Assembly (NCBI RefSeq): GCF_002019735.1
Contig: NZ_KV917378.1
Coordinates: 4,118,869-4,182,868, forward strand
DNA: 64,000 bases
Origin: Salipaludibacillus agaradhaerens
GTDB lineage: Bacteria; Bacillota; Bacilli; Bacillales; Salisediminibacteriaceae
Reading direction: 5' to 3'
The first letter of the stretch is position 1. Every line of letters starts with the position of its first letter. Shown here piece by piece: positions 20,548-30,761 of the stretch. The translations under genes and the position numbers were made by a program. The notes under the pieces were generated by a model. The model had not been told where the DNA came from, ran no database searches, and was given only the letters and a program-made list of their open reading frames with translations.

Positions 20548-21474
20548 ATGATTGAATTAGACCATATTGAAGAAAGCTATCCTTTTCAGCACTTACGCTG
20601 GGTAGATGAAGGCCGCATCATTGATACTAATAAAGGAAAGAAATGCCTAAAATTTTGGCCTGATGAGCATATGCTACAAGCTCAAATTACATGGCGGGAA
20701 GAACTGACTAAACAAACAGGTGTTTTAACAGATAGAATGATTCAGACTTCTAATGGCGAAAAAGCAATCTCCACGGGAGCTGGTTGGATTACACTACATG
20801 ATATGGTGGAGGACCTTTATCCAGTATGGAACCACCCAAATAAAATCGGTGCTTTTTTAGGTCACTATATCACTATGCCATACAGGTACACAATGAGCAG
20901 TGGATCCCTCCCTCTTAATGATGAAAATATCTCTTTAGACAGGGAGCGGCTTGTTCAATCGCTCCCTGTACGCTCTGTGTCATATAAACTAGTGGACAAA
21001 TTAAAAAAGGAGGCATTAACGCGGCTAGAAAGAGTTGCAAGCTTCCTAAAGCGTCACGAGTTAACTGACACACCTAATGAGGTTGTTTCAATTTATACTT
21101 TAGCACAAGCGAAATTGGTACATGGCGAATTATTCTGGGAAAATAATGAGAAAAAAAGTACTTCACCCTATAAAGTATTGCGGCGGTGCTTGGGAGAATG
21201 GGAAAATCGAGGGGACTCACTTTATTTACTTTTGAATGGTTTGAACAGGACTTTCCCATTGAATAAGGACAGAGGCACCTTATTATTAGCACATATCGTC
21301 TATCCTTACGAAATGATTAAATTTATTAATCGGTTAATGCAAGAAACGGATATAACACCCGGTCAGGAAAAGGCCCAATTGAATGATTTAGTGACAGAGT
21401 GGGATACAAATAAACGAGTATGTGAAACGATGGTAGATTGGTTACAAGATGTTAGAGAGAAGGTTGTACAATGA
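20548..21474 (+). CDS. Unnamed CotS/YsxE-like protein between spoVID and ysxE
   Basis: 308 residues, no signal peptide. The N-terminus has an open beta-rich stretch (HLRWVDEGRIIDTNKGKKCL) like the CotS/YsxE coat kinase-like fold. A single LVHGELFWEN resembles a degenerate HGDLxxxN catalytic loop, with E for D. No DFD/DFE-type metal motif was seen, so kinase activity is unlikely. It overlaps the start of ysxE by 4 bp, and spoVID lies 17 bp upstream, so a co-transcribed sporulation gene is the best inference. B. subtilis has no gene at this position. It could be a diverged duplicate of ysxE. Confidence 0.7.
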   Translation: MIELDHIEESYPFQHLRWVDEGRIIDTNKGKKCLKFWPDEHMLQAQITWREELTKQTGVLTDRMIQTSNGEKAISTGAGWITLHDMVEDLYPVWNHPNKIGAFLGHYITMPYRYTMSSGSLPLNDENISLDRERLVQSLPVRSVSYKLVDKLKKEALTRLERVASFLKRHELTDTPNEVVSIYTLAQAKLVHGELFWENNEKKSTSPYKVLRRCLGEWENRGDSLYLLLNGLNRTFPLNKDRGTLLLAHIVYPYEMIKFINRLMQETDITPGQEKAQLNDLVTEWDTNKRVCETMVDWLQDVREKVVQ

Positions 21475-22484
21475 ATAAGAATGAGTCACAATTTTTGAAA
21501 ACAATGGGGCCTGTTTTGTTTCACTATGATTTACAGCCTACTCACATCACATCTAAAGGTAATGTTCATAAACTGGTTACTCATTATGGAACATTCGCCT
21601 TAAAAAGGACAACTATGACACAAGAGCAGGCTGAATGGTTTGTACATGTTATGCGTAAGTTGGAAAGAATCGATTTTCCTTTTTTTGTACCTGTTTTACC
21701 GACTAAATATGGTGACTATACTGTATTTGACGGTCAATTTATCTATTATTTAATGCCATGGTATGAAGATCACCACACGTTTCGCCATGGCTCCGACCCT
21801 GAAGAAGCATTATTGGAAGAACTAGCAAAGCTTCATGGTTTAACAGAGAGGTCAAGGGACACAGAAGCACAACCTTTAGAGAAATCGTTTCAGCAATTGA
21901 AGGAAAGATGGGATTTACGAAAACTAGAAATGGAAAAGTATATAGATGAGATGGAAAAGCATACTTACTATTCCCCTTTTGAACTGACGCTATTAACACA
22001 TTTTGAACGAACGAAACAAGTGGCCGCTGAGGCTGAGAAGTATTTGGAGAAATGGCTTGATACTGCAAAAGATAAAAAACATCAACGAACCGTCTTGTGC
22101 CATGGACGACCAAATCGTTCTCATGCCTGTTTCGATGAATACGGAACAGCGTACTTCATTAATTTTGAGAGAGCCGTACAAGATACCCCTGCAAGAGACA
22201 CTGCCTTACTATTTCGCCATCTTTTTCAAGTTCGTCCTTGGGATGAGCACGATGGAAAACATTGGCTTAGCATATATGAAAAACATTTTGCGTTTTTTGA
22301 TGATGAGAAGTATTTGTTTATGAGCTATTTGCTTTTTCCAGAAAATATTTATCAAATGGTAGATCACTTTAAATCACCCTCAAGGCAAAAGTCTGAAATG
22401 CACCTCGTTATGCAACTGGAAAGGCGCTTGCTCACGATGAAACGCATTTTTCGATTTGTAAACTCGATATCTAAGCCGTCTTAA
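21471..22484 (+). CDS. ysxE: Spore coat-associated protein YsxE (CotS family)
   Basis: 337 residues. Aminoglycoside-phosphotransferase-like fold of the CotS family. Readable parts are VHKLVTHYGTFALKRT (nucleotide-lysine strand), IYYLMPWYED and the catalytic-loop region VLCHGRPNRSHACFDEYGTA, in which the usual Asp after HG is Arg, followed by FINFERA in place of the DFD metal motif. Catalysis is therefore doubtful and a structural coat role likely. It overlaps the upstream gene by 4 bp (ATGA). SpoVID-YsxE pairing is conserved in Bacillus, where YsxE helps encasement. A terminator follows. Confidence 0.88.
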   Translation: MNKNESQFLKTMGPVLFHYDLQPTHITSKGNVHKLVTHYGTFALKRTTMTQEQAEWFVHVMRKLERIDFPFFVPVLPTKYGDYTVFDGQFIYYLMPWYEDHHTFRHGSDPEEALLEELAKLHGLTERSRDTEAQPLEKSFQQLKERWDLRKLEMEKYIDEMEKHTYYSPFELTLLTHFERTKQVAAEAEKYLEKWLDTAKDKKHQRTVLCHGRPNRSHACFDEYGTAYFINFERAVQDTPARDTALLFRHLFQVRPWDEHDGKHWLSIYEKHFAFFDDEKYLFMSYLLFPENIYQMVDHFKSPSRQKSEMHLVMQLERRLLTMKRIFRFVNSISKPS

Positions 22485-22560
22485 GGTAAAACGAAGTATT
22501 AGTCAAGTTTCATCGTATATAAAAAAAGGACACGACGAGTGTATAACCCAGTGATTAGAA

Positions 22561-22592
22561 ATGGCTCTCACCTATGTGAGAGCTATTTTAAA
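22561..22592 (+). terminator. Terminator after ysxE
   Basis: Arms ATGGCTCTCAC and GTGAGAGCTAT with a CTAT loop, followed by TTTT. It lies between convergent genes and may serve both. Confidence 0.8.
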
Positions 22593-22829
22593 CATCTGAT
22601 GTTATGTTTACAGTAGGATTGCGTGCAAAAATTTATTAGGGGTTAATCGTCGTTAACTCCTTTAAGTTTTAAAAAAGGGCCAAAAGATGCATTTATATTA
22701 TCTTTACATTTAAAGATGAATCATCGTTACAAACTATAGAAGAAATGGTGGCACCTATTTCATAGTATAAAAACTTTGAGAAAGGCTTGTCTGTGTTTTT
22801 CTTGTTAAAAAGTGACTGAGAGAGGTTAG

Positions 22830-23051
22830 TTAAGGCATCCAGTAAATAATATAAAGTGCTACAAACACTGTTAATAAAATGACATCTAAGGTAGTTGGCA
22901 AAAAAAGTGTGCGAATGAGTTGAAAAATAATAAGGGGTAATAGCAATTGATGAAACATATCGATGATTTTTCTTAAACGCCAATGAAGTTTTGATTTTTC
23001 AGCTCGCCGTTTCATAGATTTGGCTATTTTATGATGAGTAAACCGCCTCAT
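22830..23051 (-). CDS. Small membrane protein of unknown function
   Basis: 73 residues if started at the ATG behind AAAGAGGTG (MRRFTHHKIAKSMKRRAEKS). A strongly basic N-terminus is followed by two adjacent hydrophobic stretches (LLLPLIIFQLIRTLFLP and LDVILLTVFVALYIIYWMP). This suggests a two-helix membrane hairpin with the N-terminus inside. It is the only minus-strand gene between ysxE and valS. No family recognised; the good ribosome binding site and composition favour a real gene. Confidence 0.55.
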   Translation of the reverse strand: MRRFTHHKIAKSMKRRAEKSKLHWRLRKIIDMFHQLLLPLIIFQLIRTLFLPTTLDVILLTVFVALYIIYWMP

Positions 23052-23570
23052 ACATACACCTCTTTCACACGAGTTAAGATAATCTATGCACATGGTTAGG
23101 AAACAGTGTCTAGGTTAATTAGGATAAAATTGACGTTATGATTAAATGGTAGGAAAAAGGGGGACGATACTAAACGTTATCGCTCAATAAACTCTACATA
23201 AGTCCCTTCTCTAGCCTATTGTTTAAAAAACGTTGTCATGCTGCTAAGTTACAGCCATTTTTAGTTGGAGAAGTCAAAATACCTCTCAACTGATGCTACT
23301 CTTTCTATAATTAAGGCTTATGCTGCTGGCTTTGTCTTATTGACAAATGAAATGACAACGCAAGGTCAAACCAATATTATAACTATTGAGCCGCAACATT
23401 TGCTGCTATAAAAATGTTATATATCCTTAAGCACTTCAATATAATAAGCAATAGGCGCAAGAGTGGATTACCATTATGAAGGATGAAAGTGAAGAAGAGA
23501 ACTTTGCTATTGATTATGATTCAAAGTCAAGGTAAAATACGGATATACAAGATAATTAATTAAAATGTTG
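23052..23570. other. Intergenic region upstream of the valS leader
   Basis: AT-rich, with no coding stretch or repeat recognised. A -10-like TATAAT at 23440-23445 is placed suitably for the T-box transcript, but its -35 region is poor. Confidence 0.4.
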
Positions 23571-23849
23571 AGAGGGAAGAGTACGTCTTGAACCCGCCAG
23601 AGAGGAATATCAGCATTTGTTGCTGCTGAAAGGTATTCCCGGATGTAAAGATGGAAGGTCGCCCTGGAGTTGTGATGATGAAAGGTAGAACGATTTACTC
23701 ACTAGTTATCACCGGCAAGCGCCGTTAACGCATTTAAGTGTACAGAAAGCATATGCACTAGTTTAAGCATGTGTTTCCTGTAAACAAAGGTGGTACCGCG
23801 AGGAATTTAACTCCCTTCGTCCTTTGACGAGTGGGGGTTTTTTGTGATT
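23571..23849 (+). ncRNA. T-box leader controlling valS
   Basis: Conserved T-box sequence AGGTGGTACCGCG at 23788-23800 is followed by a terminator hairpin. The Stem I base pairs GAGTA (about 23579) with TACTC (23696-23700). A candidate specifier codon GTA (Val) sits at 23685-23687 in AAAGGTAGAACGA, just inside that stem. CCAGAGAGG and CCCTGGAG in the upper Stem I are also typical. Uncharged tRNA-Val should bind and allow read-through into valS. Confidence 0.92.
23811..23847 (+). terminator. T-box regulated terminator
   Basis: CTCCCTTCGTC / GACGAGTGGGGG hairpin and TTTTTT directly after the T-box motif; the competing antiterminator uses the GGTACC-side sequence. Confidence 0.85.
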
Positions 23850-23963
23850 TCTTAAATGGTGAATAAAAACAACACTTAAAGTTAAATACCATGTTTGTTT
23901 AACGGTTTGAAGCAACTAAGTAATAATGCATGCAACTAACAATAAATTAAGGAAGGTGTTAAC

Positions 23964-26609
23964 ATGTCAGAAAAACCTAACACGACGATGCCACCGAAAT
24001 ACGATCCACAGGCAACAGAGGCTAAATGGTACCCATACTGGGTCAATGGTAAATTTTTTGAAGCAACAGGGGATGAGACAAAACAACCGTATACGATTGT
24101 GATTCCGCCACCAAATGTGACAGGGCGACTTCATTTAGGGCATGCGTGGGATACAACACTACAGGACATTTTAATTCGTGTGAAACGTATGCAAGGCTAC
24201 GATGCACTTTGGCTCCCTGGAATGGATCATGCAGGAATTGCGACTCAAGCTAAGGTAGAAGGGAAGCTAAGAGAACAAGGACTATCTCGACACGACCTCG
24301 GCCGTGAAAAATTCCTTGAAAAATCATGGGAATGGAAGGAAGAGTATGCGGATTTTATTAGAGAACAATGGGCTAAGCTTGGTCTATCTCTCGATTACTC
24401 TCGTGAACGGTTTACGTTAGACGATGGTTTGTCACAAGCTGTTCGAGAAGTGTTTGTACGCTTGTATGAAGAAGGGCTTATCTACCGAGGAGAGTATATC
24501 ATTAACTGGGACCCTCAAACGAAAACAGCTTTATCTGATATTGAAGTCATTTATAAGGATGTTCAAGGGGCATTCTATCATATGAAATATCCATTAGCAG
24601 ACGGAGATGGTCATATTGAAGTAGCTACGACAAGACCGGAAACGATGCTAGGAGATACAGCAGTTGCTGTCCATCCAAATGATGAAAGATATCGTCACTT
24701 AATTGGCAAAAAAGCCATCTTACCTATCGTTGGCCGTGAAATAGAGATCGTAGCAGATGATTACGTGGATATGGAATTTGGCTCGGGAGCTGTTAAAATT
24801 ACACCTGCCCATGATCCAAATGACTTTGAAATTGGGAATCGCCATAATTTAGAGCGGATCTTGGTGATGGATGAATCAGGAACAATGAATGAGAATGCAG
24901 GAAAGTATAAGGGGCTTGATCGTTTTCAATGCCGTAAGCAAATCGTAAAAGATCTTCAAGACGAAGGCATACTATTTAAAATTGAAGAACATACTCATAG
25001 TGTTGGACACTCTGAACGGAGTGATGCTGTGGTAGAACCTTATTTGTCTACTCAATGGTTTGTCAAGATGGGACCATTAGCAGAAGAAGCTATCAAACTT
25101 CAGCAGAAAGATGGGAAAGTTAATTTTGTTCCGGACAGGTTTGAAAAAACCTATATGCATTGGATTGAAAATATTAGAGATTGGTGTATCTCAAGACAAC
25201 TATGGTGGGGACATCGTATCCCAGCTTGGTTTCATAAAGAAACGGGAGAAATTTATGTGGGAAGGAAAGAACCGGACGACATTGAGAATTGGCAGCAAGA
25301 CGAAGATGTACTTGATACGTGGTTCAGTTCTGCCTTATGGCCTTTTTCTACAATGGGATGGCCGGATAACGAAGCAGCTGACTACAAGCGATACTATTCA
25401 ACGGATGCTCTTGTTACAGGGTATGACATTATTTATTTTTGGGTAGCTCGCATGATTTTTCAAGGACAGCATTTTACAGGTCAACGTCCGTTCAAAGACG
25501 TCTTGATCCATGGACTTGTGCGAGATGCGGAAGGGCGAAAGATGAGCAAGTCACTAGGGAATGGCGTCGATCCTATGGACGTTATTGATAAGTATGGTGC
25601 TGATGCTCTTAGATTTTTCTTAAGTACAGGAAGTTCGCCAGGTAATGACTTACGATTTTATTGGGAAAAAGTGGAGGCTAACTGGAACTTCGGGAATAAA
25701 ATTTGGAATGCCTCACGTTTTGCTCTGATGAATATGGATGGGCTAAAATATGAGAATATAGATTTAACAGGTAAAAAATCGATTGCTGATCAATGGATAT
25801 TAACAAAGCTACAGATGACGATTGAACATGTGACGAAATTTATTGACACTTATGAATTTGGTGAAGTTGGACGAGCACTCTATAATTTCATTTGGGATGA
25901 TTTTTGTGACTGGTATATAGAAATGGCTAAATTACCATTGAACGGGGAAGATGGAGAAGCTAAACAGATGACTCGTTCTGTATTAGCATATGTGCTTGAC
26001 CAAACAATGCGTTTACTTCATCCATTTATGCCATTCATTACAGAAGAGGTGTGGCAACATTTACCACATGAAGGAGAATCCATCACTGTGGCATCATGGC
26101 CGGTAAAAGACGATACTTTAATGAATGAACAAGGTATGAAGGATATGCAGCTTCTTCAAGATATTATTCGTTCAATTAGAAATACGCGATCAGAGCTAAA
26201 TGTCCCTATGAGTAAAGAAATCACGCTATACATTAAGGCCGATTCAGAGGAAGTTCTGAAGCAGCTTGAACGTGGGAAAGCTTATATTGATCGATTCTGT
26301 AACCCATCAGAGTTAAAATTAGCTACGAACTTGATAGCTCCTGAAAAATCTATGAGTTCAGTTCTTTCAGGTGTTGAGCTTTATATGCCTTTGGCAGATC
26401 TATTGGACTTAGATGCGGAAATCACCCGTTTAAATAATGAATTAAAGCGACTTGATGGTGAAGTGGTGCGTGTGCAAAAAAAGCTTGCTAATGAAGGGTT
26501 TATTAGTAAAGCTCCTGAAAAAGTAGTTGCTGAAGAGAAAGCGAAAGAAAAAGATTACATTGAGCAACGAGAAAAAGTGCAATTAAGATTGAACGAATTA
26601 AAAAATTGA
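23964..26609 (+). CDS. valS: Valyl-tRNA synthetase
   Basis: 881 residues, class Ia synthetase charging tRNA-Val. The HIGH-type motif is HLGH at residues 57-60 in [15 protein letters not shown], and KMSKS is at residues 526-530. The editing domain lies between them ([19 protein letters not shown]). The anticodon-binding domain and a C-terminal coiled coil ([20 protein letters not shown]) complete it. Start behind GGAAGGTG. Controlled by the T-box leader. In B. subtilis folC follows; here dat and others intervene. Confidence 0.99.
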   Translation: MSEKPNTTMPPKYDPQATEAKWYPYWVNGKFFEATGDETKQPYTIVIPPPNVTGRLHLGHAWDTTLQDILIRVKRMQGYDALWLPGMDHAGIATQAKVEGKLREQGLSRHDLGREKFLEKSWEWKEEYADFIREQWAKLGLSLDYSRERFTLDDGLSQAVREVFVRLYEEGLIYRGEYIINWDPQTKTALSDIEVIYKDVQGAFYHMKYPLADGDGHIEVATTRPETMLGDTAVAVHPNDERYRHLIGKKAILPIVGREIEIVADDYVDMEFGSGAVKITPAHDPNDFEIGNRHNLERILVMDESGTMNENAGKYKGLDRFQCRKQIVKDLQDEGILFKIEEHTHSVGHSERSDAVVEPYLSTQWFVKMGPLAEEAIKLQQKDGKVNFVPDRFEKTYMHWIENIRDWCISRQLWWGHRIPAWFHKETGEIYVGRKEPDDIENWQQDEDVLDTWFSSALWPFSTMGWPDNEAADYKRYYSTDALVTGYDIIYFWVARMIFQGQHFTGQRPFKDVLIHGLVRDAEGRKMSKSLGNGVDPMDVIDKYGADALRFFLSTGSSPGNDLRFYWEKVEANWNFGNKIWNASRFALMNMDGLKYENIDLTGKKSIADQWILTKLQMTIEHVTKFIDTYEFGEVGRALYNFIWDDFCDWYIEMAKLPLNGEDGEAKQMTRSVLAYVLDQTMRLLHPFMPFITEEVWQHLPHEGESITVASWPVKDDTLMNEQGMKDMQLLQDIIRSIRNTRSELNVPMSKEITLYIKADSEEVLKQLERGKAYIDRFCNPSELKLATNLIAPEKSMSSVLSGVELYMPLADLLDLDAEITRLNNELKRLDGEVVRVQKKLANEGFISKAPEKVVAEEKAKEKDYIEQREKVQLRLNELKN

Positions 26610-26638
26610 TAATATGAGGATGGAAGAGGTGAAGGAGA

Positions 26639-27469
26639 ATGGCGGAAATTGCGTTTTATAAAGACTCATTTATTGCTATTGATGCTGAAGTTGTGCCAAT
26701 TCAAGAGAGGGCTCATCAGTTTGGTGATGGTGTATATGAAGTTATTCGTGTTTATAACGGAAAACCATTTTATTTGGAAGCTCATTTAGAACGTCTAGAA
26801 AACAGTGCTGCAGCTATTCAACTCAGTTTGCCATACACTCTAGACGAAATCGCTGACATTTGCCATGAAGCAGTAGCACGATCGGCCATTGATGAAGCAG
26901 AAATATACCTTCAAATTAGCCGTGGCATCCATAGTAGGCAACATCATTTTCCTGAACCAACCTCTCCAGTTTTAGCCCTTACAGTAAAGGAAGCTAGGTT
27001 GGTTTCCTTTAAAAAGAGAATGGAAGGGTTTCGTGTGCTAACGACAGAAGATGATAGATGGAAAAATTGCTATATTAAATCATTAAACCTACTGCCAAAT
27101 GTTCTCGCTAAACAAAAAGCAAAGGAGTTCGGGTGTGATGAAGCAATCTATCATGAGAATGACACGGTTAAAGAAGGATCCAGCAGTAACATTTTTGTTG
27201 TAAAAAAAGGTTTACTATTTACGTATCCACCGTTAAAAGGTATTCTTCACGGGGTTACTCGAAAAATCGTACTCAATTTGGCTGGAGAGTTAGATATTGA
27301 AACAAAGGAAGAACCCTTTAGTCTCGATTTCTTATATGAAGCAGATGAAGTATTTCTATCGAGTACAAGTTTAGAAATAATGCCTGTAAAGCAGGTGGAT
27401 AATCAATTATTACCTACAGAGCGCCCTATAACAGCGAAGCTACAGGAACATTTTCAAAAATTAAAATAA
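26639..27469 (+). CDS. dat: D-amino acid aminotransferase (D-alanine aminotransferase)
   Basis: 276 residues, fold-type IV PLP transaminase. Interconverts D-alanine and D-glutamate, linking to peptidoglycan precursors. PLP lysine is K147 in CYIKSLNLLPNVLAKQKA; other family motifs are AHQFGDGVYEVIRVYNG, EGSSSNIFVV and FLSSTSLEIMPV. A branched-chain aminotransferase is less likely because of the short length and the RGIHSRQHHFPE stretch typical of Dat. Starts 29 bp after valS behind GAAGGAGA; a terminator follows. Confidence 0.93.
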   Translation: MAEIAFYKDSFIAIDAEVVPIQERAHQFGDGVYEVIRVYNGKPFYLEAHLERLENSAAAIQLSLPYTLDEIADICHEAVARSAIDEAEIYLQISRGIHSRQHHFPEPTSPVLALTVKEARLVSFKKRMEGFRVLTTEDDRWKNCYIKSLNLLPNVLAKQKAKEFGCDEAIYHENDTVKEGSSSNIFVVKKGLLFTYPPLKGILHGVTRKIVLNLAGELDIETKEEPFSLDFLYEADEVFLSSTSLEIMPVKQVDNQLLPTERPITAKLQEHFQKLK

Positions 27470-27478
27470 TAATGTTTT

Positions 27479-27507
27479 AAGCTCCCTTAGTGGGGGCTTT
27501 TTTTAGA
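27479..27507 (+). terminator. Terminator after dat
   Basis: AAGCTCCC / GGGGGCTT hairpin followed by TTTTTT. The 360 bp to liaI show no gene; they must hold the lia promoter, but no LiaR site was assigned. Confidence 0.88.
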
Positions 27508-27873
27508 TTCTGTCATATAACTTAAAAAGTTACGGTTATACAAGGAAGTACCTAACCAAATAATTGAAGCCAATTGTGACTCAAAAAGAGGACTGAGCAA
27601 TTGTCAGAGTATCTGTTTTTAGAAAGTATATTGTAGCATACTAGAATTTTGGATGATCAGAGGGGGGCTACGTGAGTTCTTGTTTTTAGACACTTCATTG
27701 ATTGACATCGCCTCCTACTATCCAACCAATAAGGTAATAAGAATAAGTACAAAAAGGGGACATTATAACAGATATACGCCTCCAGTCTTATAAAAGATAA
27801 ATCTGTAGGACGTTATACAGAAATCGGATACCAGCTAAGATAGAAATAAGAGATGTGAGAGGAGGAAATGATA

Positions 27874-28215
27874 ATGAAAACTTTTTTATTATTTATTGCG
27901 GCGATTATTGCTCTAGGTATTTTATTAATTAATATAGGGCCGTTAATCATGTTTGTTGTAGGTGGTTTTCTACTTTATATTATCTTTAAAAAATTTGTAA
28001 AGGCGCAATCAACAGGCGCGAAAGTGATGTGGGTTGTCCTTGGGCTTATCGTTTTGAGTATGACCATTTCTAATGTTTTTGGCTTAATAGGTCTAGTTGC
28101 ATTGTATGTCTTGTATCAGTTGTTTAAAAAGGAGAAAGCTCCTGACCACTCTGCAAATCATGATGACCCATTTACAAACTTTGAAAACCAATGGGCTAAT
28201 ATTACTAAATCTTAA
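27874..28215 (+). CDS. liaI: LiaI-like membrane protein
   Basis: 113 residues if started at ATG 27874 (MKTFLLFIAAIIALG), 8 bp after GGAGG; the ATG two codons earlier is too close. Three hydrophobic helices occupy residues 2-32 and 48-82. A charged tail follows (KKEKAPDHSANHDDP). In B. subtilis LiaI anchors the PspA-like LiaH at the membrane under envelope stress. The gene lies 13 bp before liaH. The name rests on topology and on operon order. Confidence 0.8.
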   Translation: MKTFLLFIAAIIALGILLINIGPLIMFVVGGFLLYIIFKKFVKAQSTGAKVMWVVLGLIVLSMTISNVFGLIGLVALYVLYQLFKKEKAPDHSANHDDPFTNFENQWANITKS

Positions 28216-28228
28216 GGAGATGATTAAA

Positions 28229-28885
28229 ATGGCAAATATCTTTACCAGAATTTTTGATAGCATTGAGAGTGACATACATTCACTCTTAGATAAAAAAGAG
28301 GAAAATAATCCAATTCAAGCATTAAATCACTATTTACGACAAAGTGAAAAAGAGACTGAGAAGGTGAGAAAGCTCATTGAACGTCAACGCCAATTAAAAG
28401 AAGAATTTACAGTGGAACGTAAAGAGGCTGACGAGATGGCTGATAAACGAAAGCACCAAGCTGAAGTTGCTGAAAAAGCTGGAGAAAAAGAGCTAGCTGA
28501 ATTTGCTCTAAACGAATATGAAGAATATGCTGCCAGAGCAGAACGGCTGACATTAAATGAGGTCGAAGCGATGAAGCAACTTGAGTCGTTAGAAAAACGA
28601 TATGAAGAAATGCAACATAAATTAAAGGATATGCGCTTAAAGCGGATGGAATTAATGGGGAAAGAAAATGTAGCTCGAGCTAGATACGAAATGAATAAAC
28701 TAACAGGTTCATCAGCTGATAAATCTTATCTGAAATTTTCTGAAATGGAACGTTATATTGAAAACTTGGAGTCCAAAGTGACGAATGATTATCATCATCA
28801 CACATTAGATAGTAAAATTGCCCGATTAGAAAAAGAAATGGCTGATAACAAAAACAAAGACGAGAAGAATGAAAAAGTGATATGA
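28229..28885 (+). CDS. liaH: PspA/IM30-family protein LiaH
   Basis: 218 residues, almost entirely alpha-helical coiled coil, PspA/Vipp1 family. Starts MANIFTRIFDSIESDIHSLL, the membrane-contact helix; then NPIQALNHYLRQSEKETEKV and long charged coils. The ATG follows AAGGAGATGATTAAA. Forms oligomers that protect the membrane during antibiotic and envelope stress. A strong hairpin follows the stop. Confidence 0.93.
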   Translation: MANIFTRIFDSIESDIHSLLDKKEENNPIQALNHYLRQSEKETEKVRKLIERQRQLKEEFTVERKEADEMADKRKHQAEVAEKAGEKELAEFALNEYEEYAARAERLTLNEVEAMKQLESLEKRYEEMQHKLKDMRLKRMELMGKENVARARYEMNKLTGSSADKSYLKFSEMERYIENLESKVTNDYHHHTLDSKIARLEKEMADNKNKDEKNEKVI

Positions 28886-28891
28886 TAAATG

Positions 28892-28912
28892 AGGGAGCGC
28901 ATAGCGCTCCCT
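28892..28912 (+). terminator. Hairpin between liaH and liaF (partial terminator or mRNA processing)
   Basis: Perfect 8-bp arms GGGAGCGC and GCGCTCCC with a 3-nt loop, but no T-run. It probably limits read-through, so liaIH is made in excess over liaFSR, as is known for B. subtilis. Confidence 0.65.
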
Positions 28913-28989
28913 TGTCCTAATAAACAATTATTAACGATAAACCGGTAAAGACGACTTATCGGACCAACTAGAGGAAAGGGGAGAGTCTT

Positions 28990-29715
28990 ATGTTAAAAAG
29001 AATTCCAACAAGATCAATGAATTGGATTCTTATGATAACGTTGGCTATCCTCTTTTTCGAGTTGATGTTTTTCGGTGGGGGCCTCTTTTTCAGTGCACTA
29101 TTTCTAGGTTTTTTGACATTTATAGGATGGAAAAACTACAGAACTTTTCTTGGAAAACTCCTTTTTTGGATAGGGATAGTAAGCCTTGCCTTAAATATTC
29201 TAACGATGTATTCTGTTCGATTTTTATTTATCGGGTTACTCGTACTATTCTTTCGAGAATATCGACGATCCAGCCATGACCCGGATTATATAAAACCAAG
29301 AATGACAAAAGGTGATCGAGAAAAAGGAGAAATTGTCACATCTAAGCCATTATTTCAACATCGATTTCTTGGAGATCAGCAAACTGAGGACATGCCTTAC
29401 CAATGGCGAGATATAAACATCCATGGAGGCATCGGAGATCGAATTATAGATTTAAGCAATACTGTCATTCAAGACGACGCTATTATTTCCATTAGACATC
29501 TCTTTGGTAATATAAAAATTTATGTTCCTTACGAGATAGAAGTATCTGTTCATCACAGCACCATGTTTGGTAATGTGTCCATTTTTCATAAAGTAAATAA
29601 AAAAATGTTAAATGAAACGATGATATATGAAACAGAGAATTTTCAACAAGTCAAGCCAGGGGTAAAAATTGTCACGTCTGTTTTTTCAGGCGATGTTGAG
29701 GTGAGACGAATATGA
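28990..29715 (+). CDS. liaF: LiaF, inhibitor of the LiaSR two-component system
   Basis: 241 residues. Three to four N-terminal membrane helices (about residues 10-88) are followed by a soluble LiaF C-terminal domain. That domain shows the family pattern VIQDDAIISIRHLFGNIKIY then VSVHHSTMFGNVSIF and ends VFSGDVEVRRI. It keeps LiaS silent without stress. Start behind GGAAAGGGGAGA. It overlaps liaS by 4 bp. The B. subtilis gene liaG, which lies between liaH and liaF, is absent. Confidence 0.92.
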   Translation: MLKRIPTRSMNWILMITLAILFFELMFFGGGLFFSALFLGFLTFIGWKNYRTFLGKLLFWIGIVSLALNILTMYSVRFLFIGLLVLFFREYRRSSHDPDYIKPRMTKGDREKGEIVTSKPLFQHRFLGDQQTEDMPYQWRDINIHGGIGDRIIDLSNTVIQDDAIISIRHLFGNIKIYVPYEIEVSVHHSTMFGNVSIFHKVNKKMLNETMIYETENFQQVKPGVKIVTSVFSGDVEVRRI

Positions 29716-30761
29716 GTAGTCTCATTCGGCAAATATTACTCGCTATTCTTATAACAAGCTTATTTTCATGTCTCATACTAGCTGCTACGTTTTCTGTCTT
29801 TCCGCTGGTGAGGTGGTCTGATTTATGGCAAAGCCGGATATATAATGTGCCATATATCTACTTTATTCTAATGTTAACAGTGGTAACGGGAACGATGATT
29901 GGAGCTTTATCGAGACTAGTCAGTCGAAAAAAAGTGATAGCCATTAGTCAATCGTTAGAAAATTTAATTAAAGGGAGAAAATTAAAGCTGGAAGAAAATG
30001 AAGGAAGCTCTGACTTAGGCTCTATTCAAAAAAAATTAAATGAGATTGAAGAAAAAATGACGAAGCAGGCAGAAGTAGCTCAAAAATTAGCAACTGAAAG
30101 AGCAAATGATCGTGAAAAAAGCCTTCAAGAAGTGGTTGTTCAAGAACGAAACCGACTGGCTCGAGAATTACATGATTCTGTAAGTCAGCAGCTGTTTGCA
30201 GCATCCATGATGATGGCAACGATAAATGAGACGAATCCTCCGTCAGACGAAGGGATGAAAAAGCAGCTTACAATGGTAGAGAAGATGATAGATCAGTCTC
30301 AACTGGAAATGCGCGCCTTGCTTTTACACTTGCGTCCTGCTGCGTTAAAGGACAAGTCTCTTAAAGAAGGTATTGAGGACTTACTAGCTGAATTAACGGA
30401 GAAAGTATCTCTCAAAATTGAAGTTAAACTGGAAGAACTGTCAGTTGATAAAGGGGTAGAAGACCATTTATTTAGAATTTTACAGGAATCTGTGTCAAAC
30501 ACCCTGAGACATGCTAAAGCCGCCAAACTTAACGTGATTCTAATAGAACGTGACCAAACAGTTATTTTAAGAATTTCTGATGATGGGAAAGGATTTAATG
30601 TGCAGGAAGTGCAAAATCATGGTTCATACGGCCTGCAAAATATGCACGAGCGAGCAGTTGAAGTAGGGGGAGTTTTAAAAGTAGTTAGTGTGGAAAATGA
30701 AGGGACAAAGTTGGAAGTAAAAGTGCCAACATTAAAAAAGGATGGTGAAACAGATGATTAA
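29712..30761 (+). CDS. liaS: Envelope-stress sensor histidine kinase LiaS
   Basis: 349 residues, NarL-type kinase. Two N-terminal membrane helices (about residues 8-30 and 45-68) with only a short external loop make an intramembrane-sensing kinase. The phosphoacceptor is H154 in RNRLARELHDSVSQQLF (HisKA_3). The ATPase has LQESVSNTLRHAKA and DDGKGF. It overlaps liaF (ATGA) and liaR. Confidence 0.95.
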   Translation: MSSLIRQILLAILITSLFSCLILAATFSVFPLVRWSDLWQSRIYNVPYIYFILMLTVVTGTMIGALSRLVSRKKVIAISQSLENLIKGRKLKLEENEGSSDLGSIQKKLNEIEEKMTKQAEVAQKLATERANDREKSLQEVVVQERNRLARELHDSVSQQLFAASMMMATINETNPPSDEGMKKQLTMVEKMIDQSQLEMRALLLHLRPAALKDKSLKEGIEDLLAELTEKVSLKIEVKLEELSVDKGVEDHLFRILQESVSNTLRHAKAAKLNVILIERDQTVILRISDDGKGFNVQEVQNHGSYGLQNMHERAVEVGGVLKVVSVENEGTKLEVKVPTLKKDGETDD

